Positions 17,556-23,001 of a stretch of DNA of 23,001 nucleotides are shown one piece after another. The stretch spans positions 1 to 23,001 of the forward strand of contig JAGAXP010000037.1 of assembly GCA_017940955.1 (NCBI GenBank). The letters are read 5' to 3'. Position numbers and translations under genes: made by a program. Under the pieces are notes generated by a model. The model had not been told where the DNA came from and searched no databases. It was given only the letters and a program-made list of their open reading frames with translations. How positions within the stretch are numbered: position 1 is the first letter of the stretch; each line of letters opens with the position of its first letter. The DNA is from Oribacterium sp. Lineage in GTDB: Bacteria > Bacillota_A > Clostridia > Lachnospirales > Lachnospiraceae.

Positions 17556-17861
17556 ATGGCAAAAATAAATACTGTATCAAGAGGTACAGCAAAGAATCTC
17601 GATCTCATACATATCGTTCTTGGAATAGTGATCATCGTCATGTCAGTTATGGCTTTCACGAATCCTGTCGATAATATGGTATTGTTTCCTTTGATATTTT
17701 TTGCTGCGGCCGCACTTAAGATAATTTGCGGAGTTACGGTTGTTTCAGGATATGATACCGAACATGACAAGAAGCAGCGTTTTCGTGGTTCGCTTCAGAT
17801 TGTTGCGGGAATGATCATTTTTGGAATAGGAATCATTTCGGCAGTATCTATTTGGTTTTAA
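17556..17861 (+). CDS. Small three-helix membrane protein, function unknown
   Basis: The 101-residue protein has three hydrophobic helices (about 17-36, 42-62 and 82-101) and a polar, basic segment between the second and third (GYDTEHDKKQRFRG). I do not recognise the family. The helix layout loosely resembles small HdeD/DUF308-like membrane proteins, but this is weak. I chose the ATG at 17556 over a GTG two codons earlier because AAGAGG lies five bases before it. It begins nine bases after argF and lies 54 bases before rpoD, so it may be read from the argF transcript. Confidence 0.7.
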   Translation: MAKINTVSRGTAKNLDLIHIVLGIVIIVMSVMAFTNPVDNMVLFPLIFFAAAALKIICGVTVVSGYDTEHDKKQRFRGSLQIVAGMIIFGIGIISAVSIWF

Positions 17862-17915
17862 ACAGAATAATGATCAAAGGATTTTCGGATGTTTAAACCA
17901 TAAAAAGGAGTAAAG

Positions 17916-19124
17916 ATGGCTAATAAAAAGGGTGTTGGTGAAAATGCTTCAAAGGCTTCTGACAAGAAGGAGCTTAGCAAAGAGGAACTTGTAAAAAAGA
18001 TAGAGCTGCTGTGTAAAAAGGGCAAGAGCAATAAAAACTCAATCGATCAGTCCGACATAAATGAGATGTTTGCATCAGATGATATAACTGAGGAACAGAT
18101 GGAGAATATCGGTCGTCTCATAGAAAACCGTGGCATCGAGATCAATCCGATCGTTGATGAATCTGTTTTGAAGGGGATGGAAAAGGGTGTTCTTCTCGGT
18201 GATGCAGATGATGATATCGAACCCATAGATGATGAGCTTGAAAAAGAAGAAGAGGAAAATGTAGATCTGGATGCTGTCAACCTGCTTGAGGGTATAGGTA
18301 CTGAAGATCCTGTACGTATGTATCTCAAGGAAATTGGAACAGTTCCGCTTCTTACGGCTGATGAAGAATATAGTCTTGCCACACGTAAGGCTAATGGAGA
18401 TGAGGATGCAAAGCAGCGTCTTATCGAGGCAAACCTTCGTCTGGTGGTTTCAATTGCAAAGAGATATACAGGCAGAGGCATGAGTTTTCTGGATCTGGTC
18501 CAGGAAGGAAACCTGGGACTTATCAAGGGTGTTGAAAAGTTTGATCCGGAAAAAGGTTTTAAATTGTCTACTTATGCAACCTGGTGGATCAGACAGTCTG
18601 TAACCAGAGCTTTAGCAGATCAGGCCAGAACTATCCGTGTGCCGGTTCACATGGTAGAGACTATAAACAAGATGTCCAAGATGCAGCGTAAACTTACATT
18701 GGAGCTTGGATACGAGCCCAGCGTTAAGGAGCTGGCAGAGCATCTTGATATGACTGAGGAGAAGGTTCAGGAGATCATGCAGATCGCAAGAGAACCGGCT
18801 TCACTTGAAACACCTATAGGTGAAGAGGATGACTCCAATCTCGGAGATTTTGTCGCAGATTCCAATATCGTATCCCCTGAGGGAAATGTTGAATCTGTAA
18901 TGCTGAGAGAGCATATCGATTCACTTCTCGAGGATCTCAAGGAGCGTGAACGTCAGGTTATAGTCCTCAGATTCGGACTTGAGGACGGTCATCCGAGAAC
19001 CCTGGAAGAGGTAGGCAAGGAGTTCAATGTTACCCGTGAACGTATTCGTCAGATTGAGGCGAAAGCTCTCCGCAAGCTTAGGAATCCTGTCCGTTCGAAG
19101 CGGATCAGAGATTTCCTTCAGTGA
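17916..19124 (+). CDS. rpoD: Primary RNA polymerase sigma factor (sigma-A/sigma-70)
   Basis: The 402-residue protein directs RNA polymerase to housekeeping promoters. It has a region 1.1-like N-terminus (about 18-120, ending in an acidic stretch), region 1.2 ([16 protein letters not shown], 131-146), and region 2 (about 170-245), with YATWWIRQ for -10 melting. Region 3 covers about 250-320. Region 4 (about 330-402) has the helix-turn-helix [18 protein letters not shown] for the -35 element. Length and full domain set identify it as the primary sigma rather than an alternative one. AAAAAGGAG lies just before the ATG. Unlike the classic macromolecular synthesis operon, dnaG is not adjacent here: argF and a small membrane protein precede it. 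Confidence 0.96.
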   Translation: MANKKGVGENASKASDKKELSKEELVKKIELLCKKGKSNKNSIDQSDINEMFASDDITEEQMENIGRLIENRGIEINPIVDESVLKGMEKGVLLGDADDDIEPIDDELEKEEEENVDLDAVNLLEGIGTEDPVRMYLKEIGTVPLLTADEEYSLATRKANGDEDAKQRLIEANLRLVVSIAKRYTGRGMSFLDLVQEGNLGLIKGVEKFDPEKGFKLSTYATWWIRQSVTRALADQARTIRVPVHMVETINKMSKMQRKLTLELGYEPSVKELAEHLDMTEEKVQEIMQIAREPASLETPIGEEDDSNLGDFVADSNIVSPEGNVESVMLREHIDSLLEDLKERERQVIVLRFGLEDGHPRTLEEVGKEFNVTRERIRQIEAKALRKLRNPVRSKRIRDFLQ

Positions 19125-19142
19125 TTGAGAAATTTTGTAACA

Positions 19143-19262
19143 GTTCAGTCGGTGGGCCAGGGGGGACGTGGTTGGTGAACTTAGAGGGACGGGGTTGGTG
19201 GTCCACCAACCCCCGTCCCTCTAGTTCACTAACCCCGTCCCCCCCTGGCCCACTGACTGAAC
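19143..19262. repeat. Long, nearly perfect palindrome built from 23-bp units
   Basis: Two arms of about 59-60 bases (19143-19201 and 19203-19262) are reverse complements around a central T at 19202, with only two substitutions and three one-base indels. Each arm contains repeats with a 23-base period. On the plus strand they start at 19151 and 19174, with a partial third at 19197 running into the centre. Each begins GGTG and ends in a GGGACG-type, GTT-terminated block. The whole could fold into one long GC-rich hairpin. It lies 18 bases after the rpoD stop and has no T-tract, so it is not a standard terminator. It resembles extragenic palindromic (REP-like) elements. No transposase is in the window. 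Confidence 0.92.
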
Positions 19263-19311
19263 CGTCCCCGGTGGATAAATCCGAATAAACATGAGTTGTG
19301 AAAGGAAAATG

Positions 19312-20070
19312 ATGGAGTATATAAAGCCGGAACCCAATACTAAAAACTATAAAATGCTTTTGGATAAAATTATTGAGTCATGGCAGAAGGATCCCGAAAA
19401 AAAGGGGAGACGGCCAAAGCTGCTCCTTCACAGCTGCTGTGCGCCCTGTTCCAGCGCTGTTTTGGATCGGATGTGCCGGTATTTTGACATTACCCTTTTT
19501 TACTATAACCCCAATATCTCTACAAAAACCGAGTTCGATCACAGAATATCCGAGCTGAAAAGACTTATACATGAGATGGGGATAGACAAGGAAAGGATGG
19601 ATGAAGACGGAGCTTTGCTTGGGAAGGTTTCGGTGGTGGTTCCTGAATATGATCACAGGGAATTCCTGGAAATTGCAAAAGGTCATGAGAAGGATCCTGA
19701 ACGCGGAGAGCGGTGTCATTTATGTTATCGTCAGAGACTGGAGAAAACTGCAGAATATATGGATACCATAAGGGAAGCTGCCGAGTCCGGCAAGGGAGCC
19801 GGTGAAACGACCTATGACTATTTCTGCACAACCCTTACCATTTCGCCGATGAAATCAGCGGAGATCCTTAACAGGATTGGTGAAGAGGTGGGGACTGATC
19901 ATGGAGAAGCATTTCTCCCCTCGGATTTCAAAAAAAATGGTGGATATCAAAAGTCCATCGAACTTTCCCGGGAGTATGATCTTTACAGGCAGGATTTCTG
20001 CGGCTGTGAATTTTCCAAAGCGGCCAGAAAAAAAGAACGGGAAGAACGTATGGCGTTTAGAGATAAATAG
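19312..20070 (+). CDS. queH: Epoxyqueuosine reductase, QueH type
   Basis: The 252-residue protein matches the QueH (formerly DUF208) family, which performs the last step of queuosine synthesis in tRNA in organisms that lack QueG. Conserved cysteines occur as HSCCAPCSS (C42, C43, C46), ERCHLCYRQRL and DFCGCEFS. These are expected to hold a Fe-S cluster and a second metal. Other family marks are YYNPNI, TTLTISPMKS and FLPSDFKKNGGYQKSIELSREY. I chose the ATG at 19312 because AAAGGA ends five bases before it. In-frame ATGs at 19309 and 19291 are possible but have poorer ribosome sites. No other queuosine gene is in the window. Confidence 0.9.
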   Translation: MEYIKPEPNTKNYKMLLDKIIESWQKDPEKKGRRPKLLLHSCCAPCSSAVLDRMCRYFDITLFYYNPNISTKTEFDHRISELKRLIHEMGIDKERMDEDGALLGKVSVVVPEYDHREFLEIAKGHEKDPERGERCHLCYRQRLEKTAEYMDTIREAAESGKGAGETTYDYFCTTLTISPMKSAEILNRIGEEVGTDHGEAFLPSDFKKNGGYQKSIELSREYDLYRQDFCGCEFSKAARKKEREERMAFRDK

Positions 20071-20073
20071 AGT

Positions 20074-20079
20074 TATAAT
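20074..20079 (+). promoter_or_regulatory. Candidate -10 element for the HPr-like gene
   Basis: A perfect TATAAT lies in the 71-base gap between queH and the HPr-like gene, 62 bases before the start. No convincing -35 is seen at 16-18 bases, so it is only a candidate. Confidence 0.35.
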
Positions 20080-20141
20080 CAACCCGTTAAAATTTAATTC
20101 TTTTTTACCCGAAATAATTACTTTAAGGAAGAGGATTACAA

Positions 20142-20438
20142 ATGGTATCAGGAGAAGTAACCGTAGTTAATGAGTCAGGATTACATCTTAGGCCTGCAGG
20201 AGTTTTGACACAGACAAGTATAAAGTATAAAAGCAATATTTATTTATACAACGGCGATCGCAAGATAGTTGCCAAGTCTGTTCTTAACGTAATGGCTGCA
20301 GGAGTCAAGCAGGGCGCACGCTTAAGAGTAGAGTGCGAAGGACCTGATGAGGAAGAAGCCCTGGAAGCAATTATAAATGCTATTTCTTCGGGGTTGGGCG
20401 AAGGAACAGAGTTTAACAGTGAGGATAGAGTATTTTGA
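20142..20438 (+). CDS. ptsH: HPr-family phosphocarrier protein
   Basis: The 98-residue protein has the HPr fold signature. The active-site H15 lies in NESGLHLRPAG and is followed by R17, and S46 lies in AKSVLNVMAAG at the position phosphorylated by HPr kinase in Firmicutes. Both regulatory and catalytic sites are therefore intact. HPr passes phosphate from Enzyme I to sugar-specific EIIA proteins and, as HPr-Ser-P, can join CcpA in catabolite repression. It is slightly longer than typical HPr (about 88) because of a polar tail. The segment after H15 is less canonical (LRPAG rather than ARPAT), so a paralogue (Crh- or NPr-like role) cannot be excluded. GGAAGAGGA precedes the start. No PTS gene is adjacent. 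Confidence 0.85.
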   Translation: MVSGEVTVVNESGLHLRPAGVLTQTSIKYKSNIYLYNGDRKIVAKSVLNVMAAGVKQGARLRVECEGPDEEEALEAIINAISSGLGEGTEFNSEDRVF

Positions 20439-20560
20439 GAGATTTCATCAGATGATTCTGATGTTATAGATAGATTAGACTGAAGTTTTTTAAAATGAAT
20501 ATCGGTTAGTGAGCAGATGACTGACACTTTGTAAGGGGTGCGGCTGTCTGAACTGCAAAA

Positions 20561-20592
20561 AGCGCGGTCGGGAGTTTCCTCCCGGCCGCGTT
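20561..20592 (-). terminator. Terminator shared by the converging HPr-like and mrp genes
   Basis: CGCGGTCGGGAG (20563-20574) pairs with CTCCCGGCCGCG (20579-20590), with one G-U pair, around a TTTC loop. On the minus strand it is followed by CTTTTTG, making a good terminator for the mrp-like gene. On the plus strand the tail is poorer (TTCTGTTT). Confidence 0.82.
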
Positions 20593-20620
20593 CTGTTTCC
20601 AAAAGCTATTGGATAGTTAT

Positions 20621-21481
20621 TTATAGTGCTTCAATTGCTTTTATTGCTTCTTCCATTTCGGGAAGGTCGATAGCCTCAACAGCACCGGCATCCATATAGG
20701 CTGAATTCTTTGGATCCATAGGAAGCTTTGCGAGAACCTTAAGTCCGTGCTCTGCAGCGACTTCATCCAGATGACTCTCACCGAAAACGTGTATTTCTTC
20801 GCCGCAGTGAGGACACTTTAAGTAGGACATATTCTCGATGAGACCGATGATGGGGACATTCATCTTCGCAGCCATATTAACTGCCTTTGTAACGATCATG
20901 GAAACAAGCTCCTGAGGAGATGTTACGATGATGATTCCGTCAATAGGAAGAGACTGGAATACTGTAAGAGGTACATCACCTGTTCCTGGCGGCATATCTA
21001 CGAACATGAACTCGATATCCTTCCAGTTGACTTCTGACCAGAACTGTTTAACAGCCTGAGCTATAAGAGAACCTCTCCAGATGATGGGATCGGTTTCGTT
21101 TTCAAGAAGAAGGTTGGCGGAGATGATCTCGATTCCGTTTGCTGACTTGTCAGGAATCATAAGCTTTCCGTCTATGGTCATGCCTACTCCGTCATTTGAT
21201 AATCCAAAGGCTTTCGGAATAGAGGGGCCGGTAATGTCCGCATCAAGTATTGCGGTTTTAAAACCGTCCTTATTGGTGCCGGAAGCAAGAAGAGAGGTTA
21301 CGGTTGACTTGCCGACTCCGCCTTTTCCGGAAACTATTCCGATAACTTTCTTTACACTGCAGTCTTCTGCAAGCTTTGCTTTGAAGTCAGGTGTGCCACC
21401 GTTACGAGAGGGACAATCCGCTCCGCAGGAGCTGCAGTTGGAATTGCAGGATCCCGGTGTCTGGTTTTCTAATTCTGCCAT
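20621..21481 (-). CDS. mrp: Mrp/NBP35-type Fe-S cluster carrier ATPase
   Basis: This 286-residue P-loop protein has the deviant Walker A GKGGVGKS (52-59), the switch regions DADITGPSIPK and DMPPGTGD, and the C-terminal KCPHCG (C223, C226) that binds a bridging Fe-S cluster at the dimer interface. The family stores and transfers Fe-S clusters to apoproteins. The N-terminus also holds a four-cysteine patch (C12, C16, C19, C23), as in NBP35-like members, which may bind a second cluster. The DUF59 domain found at the N-terminus of many bacterial Mrp proteins is absent. AAAGGAG lies eight bases before the ATG. It is transcribed toward the HPr-like gene and away from the LysR gene's terminator. Confidence 0.92.
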   Translation of the reverse strand: MAELENQTPGSCNSNCSSCGADCPSRNGGTPDFKAKLAEDCSVKKVIGIVSGKGGVGKSTVTSLLASGTNKDGFKTAILDADITGPSIPKAFGLSNDGVGMTIDGKLMIPDKSANGIEIISANLLLENETDPIIWRGSLIAQAVKQFWSEVNWKDIEFMFVDMPPGTGDVPLTVFQSLPIDGIIIVTSPQELVSMIVTKAVNMAAKMNVPIIGLIENMSYLKCPHCGEEIHVFGESHLDEVAAEHGLKVLAKLPMDPKNSAYMDAGAVEAIDLPEMEEAIKAIEAL

Positions 21482-21572
21482 ATATATTAACTCCTTTCGG
21501 CACCTGTTTACTAGTGTTCATCGGTGCTTTTGAATCATTAGCGTAATCAGTTCTGACAGCGCTTAATATAGG

Positions 21573-21581
21573 ATTTTACCA
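21573..21581 (-). promoter_or_regulatory. Candidate extended -10 promoter of the mrp-like gene
   Basis: On the minus strand TGGTAAAAT (21581 down to 21573) has the extended -10 form. It lies directly after the LysR gene's terminator, the same arrangement seen between guaB and nadE. The leader to the ATG would be about 90 bases. Confidence 0.4.
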
Positions 21582-21584
21582 TAG

Positions 21585-21617
21585 AAAAAGACCATCGTCC
21601 ATGAAACGATGGTCTTT
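21585..21617 (-). terminator. Terminator of the LysR gene
   Basis: A perfect 12-bp stem (21587-21598 with 21606-21617) closes a seven-base loop. Read on the minus strand it ends in a run of five T's (complement of 21585-21589). Confidence 0.85.
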
Positions 21618-21650
21618 GGATTGTACAAAATGATAAAAGCGGTAACAGTA

Positions 21651-21668
21651 CAGCCGGTCCACCGGCTG
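21651..21668. repeat. Short perfect inverted repeat downstream of the LysR gene
   Basis: CAGCCGGT and ACCGGCTG are exact reverse complements separated by CC. The two-base gap is too small for a good hairpin loop without opening a pair, so a protein-binding site is as likely as an RNA structure. It lies between the LysR stop codon and its terminator. Confidence 0.5.
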
Positions 21669-21708
21669 AAACTTTCGAAATGATCCTTTGACTTCGTGTG
21701 AATGATTC

Positions 21709-22593
21709 TCAATCCAGAATACTCAGGAATGCATCAAGGGATTTTGAAGTATTTCCGGAATTGAATACAAATCCGATATTTCTGGATGGGATAGGAAGCT
21801 GGAGAGGAATTTCCACAAGTGAACCTTCGTCAAGCTCCTTTTGGACAAACTCACGTACAACACAGCTTACACCGATGCCGATCTTCGCAAACTCGATGAG
21901 GAGATCCATGGTCGTTACCTCAAGGATCTGAGCAGGCTCAATGTTCATTGCCTTGAAGTAGTCATCGATATGGCGTCTTGTCATATTATTCTGATCCAGC
22001 AGCATAAGGTTTGCTTCCTCAAATACATTGAAATCAGGTCCGCAAATGGATCTGAGATTTTCCAAATATCCCGGAGTGGCAACAAAAACATCATGAATCT
22101 GTCTTGAATTAACAAAACGTATTTCCGGACGCCTGCTTTTAGGCTCTGCCGTAAGACCCACATCAATCTTTTTTGCTTCAATAAGGTTCAGGGTCTGAGC
22201 AGTTGCCTGTGTATTGATGGATACACGGATATTTGGAAACTGCTCCATAAATCTCTGCAGATAGGGGAGAAGGATGTAGCGGCAAAGTGTAGTGGAAACT
22301 CCAAGCTGGATATGTCCGATGTTGAACTCCTTCATGCGCTTGAGCTCAACCTCCGCGTTATTGATATTGTCAAATGCATCCTTTATGTATTTATAGAGGA
22401 TCTGACCTTCTTCTGTTAATGTGACACCTCTTGAATTACGGTTAAATAACTTGGTATCCAATCCGTCTTCAAGTTTGACTATTGACTTTGAAATCGCCGG
22501 TTGTGAAATGTAAAGCTTCTTTGCTGCTTTGGAAATGTTTCCGCATGTTGCAACTTCATAGAATATTTTGTAGCCTGATAAATTCTGATCCAT
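21709..22593 (-). CDS. LysR-family transcriptional regulator
   Basis: The 294-residue protein has an N-terminal winged helix-turn-helix (about 1-62; FYEVATCGNISKAAKKLYIS and QPAISKSIVKLEDGL) and a C-terminal effector-binding domain (about 90-290; HIQLGVSTTLCRYILLPYLQ, KKIDVGLTAE, GIGVSCVVREFV). LysR regulators bind T-N11-A sites near the genes they control and respond to a small ligand. The ligand cannot be predicted. The ATG at 22593 has AAGAAGG upstream, whereas a GTG 12 codons earlier has no ribosome site. The neighbouring mrp-like gene has its own candidate promoter after a terminator, so it is not clearly a target. No divergent gene is visible within the remaining 400 bases. Confidence 0.92.
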   Translation of the reverse strand: MDQNLSGYKIFYEVATCGNISKAAKKLYISQPAISKSIVKLEDGLDTKLFNRNSRGVTLTEEGQILYKYIKDAFDNINNAEVELKRMKEFNIGHIQLGVSTTLCRYILLPYLQRFMEQFPNIRVSINTQATAQTLNLIEAKKIDVGLTAEPKSRRPEIRFVNSRQIHDVFVATPGYLENLRSICGPDFNVFEEANLMLLDQNNMTRRHIDDYFKAMNIEPAQILEVTTMDLLIEFAKIGIGVSCVVREFVQKELDEGSLVEIPLQLPIPSRNIGFVFNSGNTSKSLDAFLSILD

Positions 22594-22694
22594 CTGATGT
22601 ACCTTCTTTCCTTGGGGACATATGTCCACGATGATCTAGCTAATGAATCTTTGAAGAGATGTCGATATTCCTCTTACAAATCAAATTTATGAGT

Positions 22695-22724
22695 ACTATA
22701 ACATATCCTTGCATCATAACACAA
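22695..22724 (-). promoter_or_regulatory. Candidate sigma-A promoter of the LysR gene
   Basis: On the minus strand TTGTGT (22724-22719) and TATAGT (22700-22695) are separated by 18 bases. A leader of about 95 bases would follow before the ATG. Both hexamers are imperfect. Confidence 0.4.
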
Positions 22725-22763
22725 GATTATTTGTTGTAGATATTAGTATAACTTCAAAATGCC

Positions 22764-22794
22764 TGTGACAGTTCATTCCGGATGAACTGTCACA
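22764..22794. repeat. Perfect 13-bp hairpin in the region upstream of the LysR gene
   Basis: TGTGACAGTTCAT (22764-22776) and ATGAACTGTCACA (22782-22794) are exact reverse complements around TCCGG. There is no T-tract on either side, so it is not an ordinary terminator. It could be an operator, a REP-like unit, or the end of a transcript. Confidence 0.7.
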
Positions 22795-23001
22795 AATACC
22801 ATGGGGGAAAACGGGAAATACAATAACCTTCGAGCATAATACTTATCAAAAACATATATTAGAATTATATAAAGGGCGATGCTATAGTTGGACTAAAGAA
22901 ATGCGCGGAGAAAAATCACATATAACAGCCTGTTAAAGCTGTATAGGTATGTCAGGATAAACGGCAAAAGCATGCTTTTACAGAGCAGATCAGATATACA
23001 T
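22795..23001. other. Gene-free right end of the window
   Basis: I see no gene with a start codon and ribosome site, no tRNA and no strong hairpin in the last 207 bases. With the LysR upstream region, the gene-free stretch from 22594 to the window edge exceeds 400 bases. A gene may begin beyond the edge. Confidence 0.5.

Noticed and set aside
19143..19262. The palindrome as a Rho-independent terminator for rpoD or as a CRISPR-like repeat
   Set aside because: There is no T-tract on either side, the stem is far longer than terminators, and the repeats have no unique spacers between them.
20439..20560. A small RNA or short gene downstream of the HPr-like gene
   Set aside because: There is only a 6-bp hairpin (CATCAG/CTGATG) and no frame of useful length with a ribosome site.
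22772..22936. A 54-codon open frame running to TAA at 22934-22936, with plausible protein composition
   Set aside because: It has no start codon with a ribosome site at its beginning, overlaps the perfect hairpin at 22764-22794, and has no motif I recognise. It may be a gene remnant but cannot be supported.

Overview
The window looks like chromosome from a Gram-positive anaerobe of the Clostridia, most likely a gut or rumen Lachnospiraceae (Butyrivibrio/Roseburia-like). This rests on strong GGAGG-type ribosome binding sites, a clostridial sigma-A, a QueH-type queuosine enzyme, an NHLM-type peptide exporter, a clostripain-like surface protein and moderate G+C. The genus is an inference. I see no rRNA, tRNA, CRISPR array, insertion sequence or prophage.

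Layout. Bases 1-121 hold the end of an unrecognised gene. Bases 181-3464 hold an overlapping signalling pair: a membrane histidine-kinase-like protein without a phospho-acceptor histidine, then a multi-pass HD-GYP cyclic-di-GMP phosphodiesterase. A lone type IV prepilin (3593-4165) follows, then a strong terminator. Next is a membrane-anchored C11 (clostripain) family protein in which both catalytic residues are replaced (4360-6522). Then come guaB (6807-8270) and a terminator placed directly against the promoter of nadE (8367-10409).

The most interesting segment is 10413-15561. Three bases after nadE there is a 56-residue peptide with a textbook double-glycine leader and only a 10-residue putative core. 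It is followed by a very short membrane fusion protein, an ABC transporter with an N-terminal C39 peptidase, and a second ABC transporter. This is a compact NHLM-type peptide export cassette with no peptide-modifying enzyme in sight. It appears to be transcribed with NAD synthetase and ends at a 16-bp perfect hairpin.

Housekeeping genes follow: a TrmH-family RNA methyltransferase, argF, a small three-helix membrane protein, and rpoD. Behind rpoD is a nearly perfect 120-bp palindrome built from 23-bp units (19143-19262), then queH and an HPr-like phosphocarrier. A GC-rich hairpin separates these from two minus-strand genes, an Mrp/NBP35 Fe-S carrier ATPase and a LysR regulator. The last 400 bases hold the LysR promoter region and a perfect 13-bp hairpin, with no gene that I can support.
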